Shown: piece by piece, positions 49,996 through 60,936 of the stretch
Numbering within the stretch: the stretch's first letter is position 1
How the letters are laid out: each line of letters starts with the position of its first letter
Source: Hansfordia pulvinata
Lineage: Eukaryota > Ascomycota > Sordariomycetes > Xylariales
NCBI GenBank assembly: GCA_006538405.1
Contig: BJKQ01000016.1
Span: forward strand, 248,001-312,000
Reading direction: 5' to 3'
Length of the DNA: 64,000 nucleotides
The notes under the pieces: model-generated
The model's input: the letters and a program-made list of their open reading frames with translations, nothing else
What the model was told of the DNA's origin: nothing
Database searches by the model: none
Translations under genes and position numbers: made by a program

Positions 49996-51977
49996 AAAAT
50001 ACGAAGTAAGTAATTATTAAGTTCTTAAAAAGCATTAAGGTAAAACGATCTTTTATTAATACGATTTTAAAGAAAACACTTAAGTTAAAGGGCCTGAAAC
50101 GGCCTTAAAACCCCTTTTATTAAGGTGCGAATTTATAAGCTATTTATAGCTCGATTATAAGAAGTTACATTCTTTAAAAAGGGATTTAAAACCCTTTTAA
50201 TTTAAAATTAAACTATAAACGCACCGAATACCTTATAAGTACCCCTTAACTTTTAATAATAAATAAAGGGAGTAAAGGCGTCTTTAATATTAAGGTAATC
50301 ACGCTTTAAAACAAGGTTAAGCTCTTTACTTATAAGATCGTATATATCTTACGTGTATTAAATAATAATAGCATATTAAGCTTAATAACCTTAAGCCTTA
50401 ATAAGGCACGATAATATTATTATTTTAATATAAAATTCCTTTTTAATCTTAAATTATAAAAACCTTTATTAAAATAAATCGAAACCTTTATAAAATAAGC
50501 ACGATTAAAAGGGTACTTATTACTTTAAGTTTAATAAGTAAGATTATATAAATATAAGTTTAATATACTTATATAATAATAACACGGTAATTACCGCGCG
50601 TATCGTTAATAATCTTTTTAATATTAAATAAACCTTACTTTACTTTATATATAATTATAAAGGATTTAAAGGCCTTTTTTAAGCGAAATTACATTAAAAC
50701 GATATTTTCTTATTATTTTTCCTTATTAAAGCGAATATTCTTTTTTTAATAAATATCGGACATAAAATTAAAAAGAATCGTAAAGCGTATAGCGTTATGC
50801 TTAAGTATAATAAGCAGTTATATATAAATAAGATATTAAAAAACCTTTATAAGGATTTATAAAGGTATTAAAGGGAATTCGACTTATAAGCTTATAAGTA
50901 TAATTACCCTTTTAATAATAAGTATAAATAAAACTTTTAAGTTAATTAAACTCGTAAATAACCTTAAGTAAAATATAATACTTAAGTTAATAAGCGTGAA
51001 CAATTACGCTTATATATTTTCCGTAAAATTTCGAGGCAGCGATAACCGATTTATGTTTATTATATACTTTATTTTTAATATAAATACCTTATTAATAAGG
51101 CTTTTTAAAAAGGGTCTTATTTATAACGGTATTATAACGCTTTTATATAAGAGTTAATAATAATTTAATTAAGTATTAAAGGGGTTTTATAATATAAGAT
51201 TTTTAAACCTTACGTTTTAAAGTAAAAGTGGTAACGGCGCCGTTATACTTATTTTTAAAAGTCGACTTAAAGGTAATAATATTCTTACCGTTATAAGGCT
51301 TATTAAAAGTTTAAATAATCGAATTATCGCCTCCGCCTTAATTATAAAACGATTTAAACGGGTTTTAAAGGGGATTTATAAGCTCTCCTTTATTTCCGTT
51401 TTTAAAATTATTAAAGGTGTTAATAAGGTTTTTATTATTATTTAATTAATTATCCGGTAACTTTAACTTAAGGTCGTTAAGCTTATTATTAATTATATTA
51501 AAAATTAAAAAAAGGAGAAATCCGATTAAGCGGAAAGGGTGCGAATAAGGTGCGAATAATAAAGGAGTTAAAAAGAAAGACCTTAAAATTAATAAAAAAA
51601 GGAATATAAAATTAAAAAAGGTGGTGTTATTTTATATTTAAGGAGATAGCGGATTAAAGCGTATTAATTATATAAGAGCGTGCGATTATTTATTAATTAT
51701 ATAAATTAAAGAAATTTATATATAATATATTTTTTAATTAATTATTATAATAAAGTAAATATATATATAATAAACGTAAGTCGTTAACGACTCTTTTATA
51801 ATTATAAGGGTATTATTATATTAATTTAATAACACTTAAATTAATTATTATAATAATTAAGGTACGTACCTTAATATATTAACCTTATTTTATTAATATA
51901 AGCACGGTACGTACCGTAATTACATTACATTATTATTAATAGCACCGAGCATGGGTTATTAAGAGGGAGACGTTAAT

Positions 51978-52161
51978 TATTATAAGGAGAAGTCTTAACT
52001 TAACTTAATACATTCCTATACGAGATTAACATGAACTCCTTATAAATACCCCTCGGATCTCTTATTAAACGTAAAGGTTTAAGGTTTAATTCTTATTTAT
52101 TACATACCTTATATTACCTCTTTAACACTGCTTTACTTAATCGTGTCTCTTATTAATGATA
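51978..52161 (+). repeat. 3' LTR of copy 2 (184 bp)
   Basis: It begins TATTATAAGGAGAAG and ends TTATTAATGATA, followed by TATAA at 52162-52166. It carries more C-to-T and G-to-A differences than the 5' LTR. Confidence 0.9.
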
Positions 52162-52166
52162 TATAA

Positions 52167-53453
52167 CGAGGGCCTTATTTGGATTAGTTTAATGTCACGA
52201 GTGCGTTATGTATTACTTAGGTTTAAGATAAAACGTTGAAATAATGCACTTCCGTAAAACGATGAATTTTATTATGATTAAAGGCTTAGAAACTTATAAT
52301 CTTATAAATACAAATTTCTATTAAATTATAACGTATAAAATCCGGGCTTATAATATATCTTCTTTTAATAAACATATAAACATTGTTTTAAAATATGATA
52401 AATATTGTTTTTAAATATAATCAATATAAAGGGTTAATTTATAAAACCTTCATACTTATAAGCATTATTATGAATATAAAGTTATTTATAAATAAAAAAC
52501 TTATATAATCTCTTATTAATACAGAGCTCCTCCAGCGTCGGAGGAACAGTCAATTTGATGACGACCAGCGGATGCCCTATTTCATACGTTGTGAGCTTTT
52601 TAAAATCTAAATGAGCACATTTCAGGACCTGAAGAAGGGTATTGCCCAGTCCCGAGTTTTGACTTGGCCAGCTCTCCCCATTGATTCCCAGGACGAGACG
52701 TCAATCAAGAGAAGGACAACCTGGGATGGCGGCCGGAAATAACGTTTCATTTACTGCTACTGGGATGCCGCGCAGGTGTTGTCAGGCGCCGCTACGAGGC
52801 GCGACACCGTCGAGTTAGCCGTGTGTTTGACACAACCTTCAATTCAATTGTAGATAGGTAGATCTCAAACAGACGCAAAGCCTTCCACGTCAGGCAGCGG
52901 AAGCCCGGCATGAATGAAATGTATCGATGGTTGCAGACTGGTACCCAAGTCACAAGTGAGTCCTGCTCGATTGCGGCTTCCCAAACCTAGAATCTCAGGC
53001 TTGTTTCCGGTTCGTGCCCTGCGTGTCGGCTCTTCACTGGAACAAGCCAATGACATGCGCTTCTCTCATCCGTCTTCCTCGCATCCGCCCCCTATGGAGC
53101 TATTCACATCCACACACACCTAAGAATCATGACTACCTGACCAACGCAACCGGCGACGGAACACACATGGAAACTCCACTCCCTCACTTCCAGTGCTTCT
53201 ACGGCAATCCCCCAGATTGATTGGATGCCTCCCACAGCAAGAGGCTACAAGGTGTGTGGTAGACGAGACCGGGAGCATTGCCCGAGCCCCAAGCCGTCCC
53301 ATCCATTTCTTGCTCCCCGTCTTCGGTATTTTTTGGTCTCTCTACTTCATCCTCGTTGCATTCTCGACTCAACATGGAGAACCCTCATTCGCCTTTACTC
53401 CCCTCCTATAGAGAAGAACACCGACAAGAGTATCGCTATGAAGGTGCCCAGAC
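52167..53453. other. Right edge of the AT-rich island and upstream flank
   Basis: 52167-52520 remains AT-rich outside the element. GC-normal sequence resumes at about 52525. No gene is supported. At 53374 an ATG opens MENPHSPLLPSYREEHRQEY in a frame different from the next gene; it could be an upstream ORF or a missed first exon. Confidence 0.4.
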
Positions 53454-54946
53454 ATGTCCCCGGCTCGCAAACGCGCCACGCCCCCCTGGTCCCCAGACAG
53501 GCACAGCAGCATGCCCCCGAGAGACGACGGCGCCCAGACCTTAAGCGGCGGCGGCAGCAGCAACAGCAGCGGCAGAGGAGACGTCGAGCCCAGGCCGCGT
53601 GCGTGCGCGACGACCGGCGGCACGGCGCCCGGTGCCAGGCCCGGTGCTGCTGGCGGACTTCGGTCCTTGCATTCGCCGTCGGCTTGGCAACCGCCAACCT
53701 CGACTTCATCAGGACTCGTCGGCGACAGCAGCAGCCGCCTAGAGGCCCCCGTATTGGTGGTGCTCGAAGGCGGCGCCGCGGATGAGCGAGGGCCGAGGGG
53801 AGGGCCGGGGGAAGGCGGGGCGGTGGCGCTCGTCGAGGAGGTCGAAGCGGCTGGGGCGCATGGCGGCAGGGCGTGCCGGCAGAGAGGGCAGGATCCGGGT
53901 TCCGAGGGCAAGGGGCTGCTGTCGGCGGTTGCGCGCAGAGTGGCCGACAGAAGCAGCAGTAGAAAAGGCGGGAAAAGCAAGAGAGGAAGAAGGAAAAGTA
54001 GTAGTAGCAGGGACGATGGGGCCGCGACTAACGGGTCTCAGACCACCCGAGGCATTCAGGTGCTCGGTGGGATAAGAAAGGCGGATGGGGAGAGCGTCGT
54101 TGTCGCCCGCGATGCTGCTGCTGCTTCTGCTGCTGATGAGACGACAGCCAGAGCGACGGCGGTTGAAAGCAGCAGCAGAATGTCTGCTGCAGGCGGGCAC
54201 AGCGCCACCGAGGGGCTCGAAAGAAGCAGCAAAACGTTGCGGGAGGACCGTATCGTCGTCACTCGAGCTCCCGCTGCTGCTGCTCCTGCTGCGACGACGC
54301 CGACAGACCTTCCGGAGATTGGGGTGGCCGGGGCCGAAAAGACCCAGGGCATTGATGAGGGCGATGGTGACGACGATCATGCTGGCAATGGCCGCGATCG
54401 GAAGGAGCATGGCTATGGGAATGTCGATTATGGCGATGGCTACGACGACGGCGACGACGACGAAAACGACGGCAAGACCGAGGCCGAGAGCAAGAAGACT
54501 GCGCGATGGAGGAAAAGGGATGACGAGGACGCAAAGCTCAAGTCCTCATCTCGGAGCACCAAGGCAAGACTCTCCCCCTCACTCTGCCTTGCCTCCCGCA
54601 GCCCTCTGGGCAGATTGAACGACCGTTCTCTGACGCGAATGCGTGGCCCAACTAAGCTGAGCGGAAACGACTAACCTAACCCCCGCAGACGTTGAACTCC
54701 AGCAAGGTCAACCTGGCCGCCGCATCAGCAGCAGCAGCAGCAGGAGACAAGGACCCCCTCCTCCTATCGCCACTTCTGCTGGGCCTCGCGGCCTACCCGT
54801 CCTCCTGCGGCCCCTGCGAGTGCAACGCCTCCTCCTGTCCGCACGCATCCGCGAGCCTGGCCGCGCAGCGCAGCCACCGGAGGCGCAGACACAACCGGTC
54901 CGGGGGCGTAGGCGCGTCGATGAGCTCGTGGAGCTCGGTTGGGTAA
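53454..54946 (+). CDS. Hypothetical low-complexity protein; strand uncertain
   Basis: Tentative exons 53454-54563 and 54689-54946 give 455 aa. For this model: an ATG start (MSPARKRATPPWSPDRHSS), a 406-aa open frame, and a phase-consistent GC-AG intron (CCAAG then GCAAG donor, CTAACCTAAC branch, CCGCAG acceptor) joining to a frame that ends at TAA 54944-54946. Content is Ser/Arg/Gly-rich, with an acidic run (VDYGDGYDDGDDDEND) and a Cys-rich end (SSCGPCECNASSCPH). Against it: the opposite strand is open for 224 codons at 53739-54410, with even higher C-ending codon use and a strongly hydrophobic start (MLLPIAAIASMIVVTIALIN). No family is recognised on either strand. Confidence 0.35.
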
Positions 54947-55597
54947 AGCGAGGGTTGGAGGGGAAGCGACCGTGACGTCTTCAGAGGTATAGGAGCCGGT
55001 TTCGTGAGGCGGTGCTCGTTGAACGCCCTCTTTCTGAATCACCCCTCCTGGAAGATTGCTCTTCGGCGCCGCACCGTGGACTCGCCCAGCGGCACTTCGA
55101 ACAAGGCTGCTCCTTGTACTTGTGGCTTACTAGACTGCATCTCCCCTCAACAAACTCGATTGGTACAGCACTATGTGTGCACACCAGCCCCTATGCCTTT
55201 GTTCACGCCGTGATCCATTCGTGATCTCCATTGCAGACTTCAGTCTCTCCCGCGGATTTCCCTCTTGTCGAGCGCCAGTGCGAAGGAACACGATGTGGAA
55301 GACCGACTGAGCTTGCGGTATCAACATGACGAACCGGGCCTGCATTGTGAGCACAGTCAAGGTGGCATTGTGCGATAAGCTGCCGAGTTTACACGCTGAA
55401 TCGTCCGTGTTCTCGTACTGCTGCTATTAAACGGGCTTAACACCAAGATGACCCACGTAGGAAACAGACAATGGCCAGGGCGACTGCTGTCCTTCACCAA
55501 CCGAACCAAAAGGCGGCCTACGTGCAGAAAGTGCTCCATCGAGACGCACGATGCAAATCCGCCTGTTGCCTCATCTGAAGTGGCCATCCAGTTCACT
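54947..55597. other. Intergenic region, nothing firm
   Basis: Short frames only. On the minus strand MIQKEGVQRAPPHETGSYTS (from 55042) and PTELHELIDAPTPPDRLCLR (about 54900) look protein-like but lie in different frames. They might belong to a minus-strand gene that competes with the plus-strand model to the left. Confidence 0.3.
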
Positions 55598-57186
55598 TCA
55601 AGGAACTTGTCCGCTTTGAAAAAGACGTCGCGCCGAGGCCCAATTTCCTGCTGACCCCGAGGAGATCCGGGCTATGCACCCTCCGAGCCACGCTGCTATA
55701 ACAGGATCGCTCTGGCCGATACCCTCATAAGCCATCCTCAACGGGAAGAAAAGCGACAGGTGCTCAGTTCCGCCCGGTTGAACGGTCTTGATTTGATAGT
55801 CCGCACCCCGGCATATGGCCGCCGCGCTGGTGTGGATCTCCCTCAAGACAGATGAGATGTCCACAGTCGCTTCTGGCGTGTCCGGCAGGCCTTTCCTGAT
55901 GAATATCCCCACTAGGATCACCGCGCCGTAGTAAAAGTGCATCAGTTGCGCATGCAAGAGAGAATCGTACTCGATGTTGGTGGTCCACTTAGGTAGCGAC
56001 CTGCCGTCGGCGTCAACAAAGTGCGGCGTATCCAGGTTGGCTTTCACATAGCTGGGCCTGATGTGACCAGCCCATGCCGACCGCCACTCGTGCAAGTCCT
56101 GAAGCAGGCCGAAAGCCGAAAGCAGCAGCTCTGGTAGCGTTTTGCCATCTGCGCTGCGGCCAGCGGTCAGGATCTCAAACCGAGAGCAGTATAAATCGGG
56201 GAAATCGGCAATAATGTCTAGCAAATGCTTCATCGAATCAGCGCGCTCGGGGTGGTCGCGCCAAGGAATCGTTTTCCAGTCAGACAACGACATGATGGTG
56301 CGCTGCTGCAACAAGATAGCACGGAAGATCATCGAGGCACGCGTGCGTTCGAGGAGCAACAGACAAGGCAAGGAGGTTGTGTGCCGGGGCTGGCGCACTT
56401 GGAATAGCTTCTCAACGCCTTGCGTGTGCATGATCCAGCCGTGCTGGTTATCAGACACGAGGTACTGGACAGGTATGTGAGCAGCTGAACCATCAGGGGT
56501 CGGCCGGGCCTGACTTACCTCCATAACTGCCATGATGACAACGGCCTCGAGCACGTCGAAGGAGCGGCAGCTGTTGGGGTCTCGGAGAGCGAGGTTCAGC
56601 TCGTTGAGGGAGCGGCTGTATCGCCGTAGACCGTGTTCCGTGATGGGGCGATCATTGTGCGCGACGCCAAAGTACGCTGTTGACAAGGCCAGGAAGCACT
56701 TATTGGTCAGAGTGCGATCCGCACCGGGGCCCAAGCTGATGGCATGATGTGCTCTGCGAAGCTTGGGGAGCAGGTAAGCCACGAATTTGTCGTCGGGGGA
56801 CATTGTCAGTCCTGAGCGGACTGAAAGTCTCGGCGACCCGTCGGCGAGAGAGAAGACTCGCTTGGCGGACTCTTTCTTGTCATCGTGGCTGCGACCATTG
56901 GAGGAGGACTCGGAGTCGCTGCTGGTCGTTGTGTTGCCAGCACCGTACTGTATGATGGTGATATCCCGGCGGCCGCCGCAGCGCAGTCGCGCCTTGATGC
57001 ACCTCGCGCACTCGGGCGAGCCAAGATCTGCAATGCAATGCGTCAGTCAGCCCGGCGGGATACCGATGGCGAGGACGCCTGCGGGTACTCGGGTAGCAGA
57101 GTATACCGGGGGCCAGTCGTACCGCACTTGACTCGTCGACGCTTGCAATTGTCGCAAGCCTTTGATCTTCCTCCCACGCCGACCAT
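55598..57186 (-). CDS. Zn2Cys6 fungal-specific transcription factor
   Basis: Proposed exons on the minus strand are 57186-57123, 57027-56519 and 56464-55598, giving about 479 aa. The DNA-binding domain is at the very N-terminus: CDNCKRRRVKC joined across a 95-nt intron to DLGSPECARCIKARLRC. This puts C11, C14, C21, C28, C31 and C38 in the exact binuclear-cluster spacing. A Ser-rich linker follows, then the middle-homology region (YFGVAHNDRPITEHGLRRYS, VLEAVVIMAVME, YLVSDNQHGWIMHTQGVEKLF). Intron 2 (56465-56518, 54 nt, GTAAGT..CAG) is in frame and could be read through, but removing it rejoins the conserved ME-YLVSDN block. It is divergent from the amidohydrolase gene 1.05 kb away, so it may regulate it. 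Confidence 0.88.
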
Positions 57187-58236
57187 GTTGCTGGTGAATG
57201 TGGGGAGGCGAGGGTGCAATGTCCAACATGCCTCTCGCCCGATCTTGGGCAGCGTACAGGCACGCAGGCACGCCGAGTCCTACGAGCACTCGTACTCGGC
57301 AAGTGCCCGATTACATGATGAACACAGGGGCTGAAGTGCTGAGTGGCTGACCAGGGCTGGGCTGGGTTAGTTTCTGCGCCGACTCGATCCAGCAATTGGC
57401 GTCGATCTATCCAGGTGGAGCACGATGGCTTGCTTGGCTTAAGCGTGGCTTGGGCTTTAATCTGAGTGCCGATGTGGTGGGCGTCCTCCGCAGATCTATC
57501 AGGGCCATGGAAGGCACGTGAGTTTGCGATCGGCCGCCGTGAAAAGGAAGCCGGGAACATTGAATCGTCAGGTATGACCTTGACTGTAATCCGGGAGCTG
57601 TATGCGCCGGCGCCGCCCCTGGCCCCATGCATATGAACCAAGATTCCGTGGGTGTCGTCGAGTTGTCTTTGGGATTGGCTGCTCTCAACGGCTTTACTGC
57701 CGCGCGTGTTCATGTACGTGACATGTTATAGCGTTATGCAAACGGTGTGCAGGTGGCGAATCGCAGAAGATGTGGGATGCTGTCGGGTCGGGGTGTAGAT
57801 AAGGAGCCGCGGGGTCGTCGATGGACCCAACTTCGAGGCGAGAACGAGGACGAGGACGAGGACGACGCTGATGCCAGATGACCACGCACCAGAAGGCAGG
57901 TATCTCGGGAGTGTTGGATGTTTTGGGTGGTTCGGAGCGAGACGTTGCGGGAGAGGATACTGGACGGTGGAATGAGCGCAGAAACGATGGCTGAGACGCG
58001 TCTCTGGGCGCATGCAGGCACGGAAGTCACGACCAGCCGTCTGATCTGCATGCGACGGCAGGTGCAACCATCCCCGCGTTCAGAACCAGACAGGGGAATT
58101 CTCATCGTGCTGGGTTGCCGTCTCTTCACCCCTCAGCAACGCTTCAATCTTTCTCAAGGCCCAGATTCAAGACACCACTCCTGGCCCCGTTGATGGATAG
58201 CACCGCTCGCTCTCACATCCCACTCAGCCACCAGCC
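57187..58236. promoter_or_regulatory. Shared divergent promoter region
   Basis: 1.05 kb between the start codons of the Zn2Cys6 regulator (-) and the amidohydrolase (+). The stretch just before the hydrolase ATG is CT-rich and ends CCACCAGCC, a usual fungal start context. CACTCGTACTCGG near 57291 resembles the octamer seen elsewhere. CGG triplets occur, but I could not define a binding site. Confidence 0.5.
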
Positions 58237-59634
58237 ATGGCACAAGAAGCCGACATCAAGCCATGGCTGCGGCCTGCCCCACGCCAGCTCCTCCTGGAGG
58301 ATGTGAGCCTCGTCGACGTCGCCAACGGTTCCATTCAGGCAAACATGGATGTCCTGATTATTAAAGGGAAAATCAGTGTCATCTGTGGGAGCTCGGGTAC
58401 GCGGCAGGGCTTTGGAGACACCCAAGTCGTTGACTGTCGAGGCTTGTTCCTCTGCCCCGGCTTGATCGACTGCCACTGCCACCTCATCGCGACGCCCGGC
58501 TTCAACCACCTGTCCTCGGCCTTTGGCAACCCCGAAGCCGTCAGCTTGCTGCGGCAGCCGTACGTGTGTGCGCAGATGCTGCAGCGTGGCTTCACCGCGG
58601 TCCGCGACTGCGGCGGCGCCCACGCCGCTCTGAAGGAGGCCATCGAGGACGGCGTGTTCCCCGGCCCGCGCCTGTTCATCGCCGGCCACGCGCTCAGCCA
58701 GTCGGGCGGCCACGCCGACTTCCGGGGCCGCCACGACACGTCGGCCTGCTGCGGCGGCGCGACCACCGGGCTCGGGCGCGTGTGCAACGGCGTGCCCGAG
58801 TGCATGCAGGCCGTGCGCGAGGAGATCCGCTGCGGCAGCGACTTTATCAAGATCATGGGGTCCGGGGGCGTGAGCAGCCCCACCGACAAGATCGACCACC
58901 TCCAGTTCACCGCCTCGGAGATCCGCGCCATGGTCGAGTGCGCCGCCAACGCGGGCACCTACGTCACGGCCCACGCCTACACGGCCCGGGCGATCCGCCA
59001 CTGCGTCGAGAACGGCGTGCGCGGCATCGAGCACGGCAACTTCCTGGACGAGGAGACGGCTCGGCTGATGGCGGAGCGGGGCGCGTTCCTGACCCCGACC
59101 CTCGTGACGTACGAGCAGATGGCGTCGCCCAAGTGGGCAGGCTTCCTGCCTGCCGAGTCGCAGGGCAAGAACACCGAGGTTCTCGAGGCGGGCCTCAAGG
59201 CCCTCAAGATCGCGGCGGATGCCGGCGTGGACGTTTGCTACGGCACGGATCTGCTGGGGCCGCTGGGTGCCGCCCAGTCGCAGGAGTTCGCGATCCGTTC
59301 CCGGGTGTTGTCCCCGATCCAGCTGCTGCGCAGCGCCACCGTGAGCGCGGCGCGCTTGATAGGGAGGGCAGACTCGCTGGGGCAGGTCCGGGAAGGCTTC
59401 GAGGCGGATGTCCTACTCCTCGACGCGAATCCCCTCGAGGATGCTACGATTCTGGCGGACCCCAAGACACATATTGCGGCCGTGATCAAGGAGGGCCGGG
59501 TCTACAAGAGCGCGTGGCCGGGCTCGAAGAGGATGGCCAAGTGCCAGTTCGGATATGATGGTGTCGTACATCGGTTTAGACGTATGGCCTTGCTCACGCC
59601 CCAGTCGACGGTCACGGACGGTGTGCAGGGATGA
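58237..59634 (+). CDS. Metal-dependent amidohydrolase, ochratoxinase/prolidase-like
   Basis: An intronless frame of 465 aa. Expected metal ligands of the amidohydrolase superfamily are all present: H80 and H82 (LIDCHCHL), K205 (FIKIMGSGGVSSPTDK, the carboxylated Lys), H246 (TAHAYT), H266 (GIEHGNF) and D338 (YGTDLL). The Lys-His-His-Asp intervals (41, 20, 72) nearly equal those I recall for Aspergillus ochratoxinase (41, 20, 71). The C-terminal GFEADVLLLDANPLED..VIKEGRVY strand typical of imidazolonepropionase-like hydrolases is present. It should hydrolyse an amide bond (dipeptide, N-acyl amino acid or similar); the true substrate cannot be read from sequence. There is no signal peptide, so it is probably cytosolic. 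The last 40 residues after VYKSAW are not family-typical. Confidence 0.9.
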   Translation: MAQEADIKPWLRPAPRQLLLEDVSLVDVANGSIQANMDVLIIKGKISVICGSSGTRQGFGDTQVVDCRGLFLCPGLIDCHCHLIATPGFNHLSSAFGNPEAVSLLRQPYVCAQMLQRGFTAVRDCGGAHAALKEAIEDGVFPGPRLFIAGHALSQSGGHADFRGRHDTSACCGGATTGLGRVCNGVPECMQAVREEIRCGSDFIKIMGSGGVSSPTDKIDHLQFTASEIRAMVECAANAGTYVTAHAYTARAIRHCVENGVRGIEHGNFLDEETARLMAERGAFLTPTLVTYEQMASPKWAGFLPAESQGKNTEVLEAGLKALKIAADAGVDVCYGTDLLGPLGAAQSQEFAIRSRVLSPIQLLRSATVSAARLIGRADSLGQVREGFEADVLLLDANPLEDATILADPKTHIAAVIKEGRVYKSAWPGSKRMAKCQFGYDGVVHRFRRMALLTPQSTVTDGVQG

Positions 59635-60020
59635 AGTCGCATGAGTGATCATTGCTATCCTATCTCGGCATAATGTATGTGACAGTCTGTGTCGTGGTAT
59701 AGTAGAAGTAAATACAAAGTGGTATCGTGAAGTCGTAAAATCTTTGCTCGTCAGAGAATCAAGAGACAATATGAAAGGTATAGATCAGGAGTTGTAAAAG
59801 GAGAAAGTACGCAGGGAGGTGTCTTAACCTGTAAGAGTCTGCACTTTTGTAAAAAAAAAAAAAAAAAAAAAAAGGTGCTCCGGTAATGGCTTTTTCGTCG
59901 TCTAGCAATCGATGCCGTGGACTTTTGCTTCCTCTTCCCGTCTAATGCCATGGTACCAGCGTGGGTATATATATGTAGAAGAAGAAGAAGAGAAGAAAAA
60001 GCGATATAGCGAGTAACTCC
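59635..60020. other. Convergent 3' region with an A23 tract
   Basis: Between the amidohydrolase (+) and the poly-Asn protein (-). It holds an A23 run at 59851-59873 and a GAAGAA repeat near 59977-59995. No gene. Confidence 0.6.
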
Positions 60021-60902
60021 TCAGTTGACGGCCTGGGCATACGCGCGGCGCGACGAGGAGGATAGAGAAGGGGAGGAGGTAGCCGGCGCGCCCTCGCGGT
60101 CCCGCACCCATCGGACCGCCTGGAGCAGCTTGTCGGCCCAGGGCCCGGCGGTGAGGCGCCTGGTGCGCTCCTTGCGGTTGCTGTTGTTGCTGTTGTTGCT
60201 GTTGCTGTTGCTGTTGTTGTTGCTGTTTGCGTTGTCGGCCCTCCTCCTCTTCCACCGCGCGGCGACGCCGCCGCCGCCGCCGCGGCTCGTGCCCGGCTCG
60301 TCCCTTGCTCCGGCAGCAGGCGGCAGCATCTGGACGGCGGGTGCGGCGCGGCCGGCGGAGGAGGATGAGGAGAGGGGGGGCAGCGGCGGCGGGGGCGACG
60401 TGCGGGATTCCGCTATCCTGGGGGAGGCCGGGGTGATGATGGCGTTGTTGTTGCTGCCGCTGCTGTTGCTGTTGCTGTTGTTGTGGTTGTGGTTGTTGTC
60501 GCCGGTGGCTGCGACGGCGGCGGCGATGGCGGCGGCGACGGCCTGGCGCTCCGCGGCCCGGGGGCAGCCGTCCTTGTGCAGCATGCCGGCCCAGGCCTGC
60601 CACTGGCGGCACTCCGGGTCCGGGCACGCCTCCTCGTAGGACATGGCGCACCAGCGGCGGCGGCGGCGGCGGCGGGGGCGGGGTTGTTGGTGTGGGCGGT
60701 TGCGATTGGGGGACGTTGTTGTTGTCGAGGGCGACGAGGCGTCGGTGTAGTCGTCGTCGTTCGCGGCTGCGGGGCTGCTCGTCGCTCTTCTTCCCCCTTC
60801 GTCGTACTCGTCATCTTTGTCCTCGTAGAAGTGGTCGTAGTAATCGTCATCGTCGTCGTCGTCGTCGTTAAGCTTTATACCGCTGTCGACACCGTAGTAG
60901 TA

Positions 60903-60936
<34 letters not shown>

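Larger units (their letters stand above)
44901..52161 (+). mobile_element. RIP-mutated Ty3/gypsy chromovirus copy 2 (plus strand, structurally complete)
   Basis: 7261 bp with 184-bp LTRs at both ends (44901-45084, 51978-52161) and a TATAA duplication on both sides (44896-44900, 52162-52166). Inside, left to right, are a gag zinc knuckle (about 46.3 kb), RT (47.3-47.6 kb) and a chromodomain-like remnant (about 49.9 kb). About 2 kb without recognised coding motifs follows before the 3' LTR, with a purine-rich AAGAGGGAGA at 51961-51970. It is the same family as the interrupted copy at 27682-41906, in opposite orientation. No open frame survives. Sequence near the 5' end keeps more G and C than the 3' end. 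Confidence 0.92.

Noticed and set aside
26910..52520. AT-rich island as a mitochondrial insertion or a centromere core
   Set aside because: LTRs, target duplications and decayed gag/RT/chromodomain motifs explain it as RIP-mutated retroelements; it is too short to call a centromere from sequence alone.
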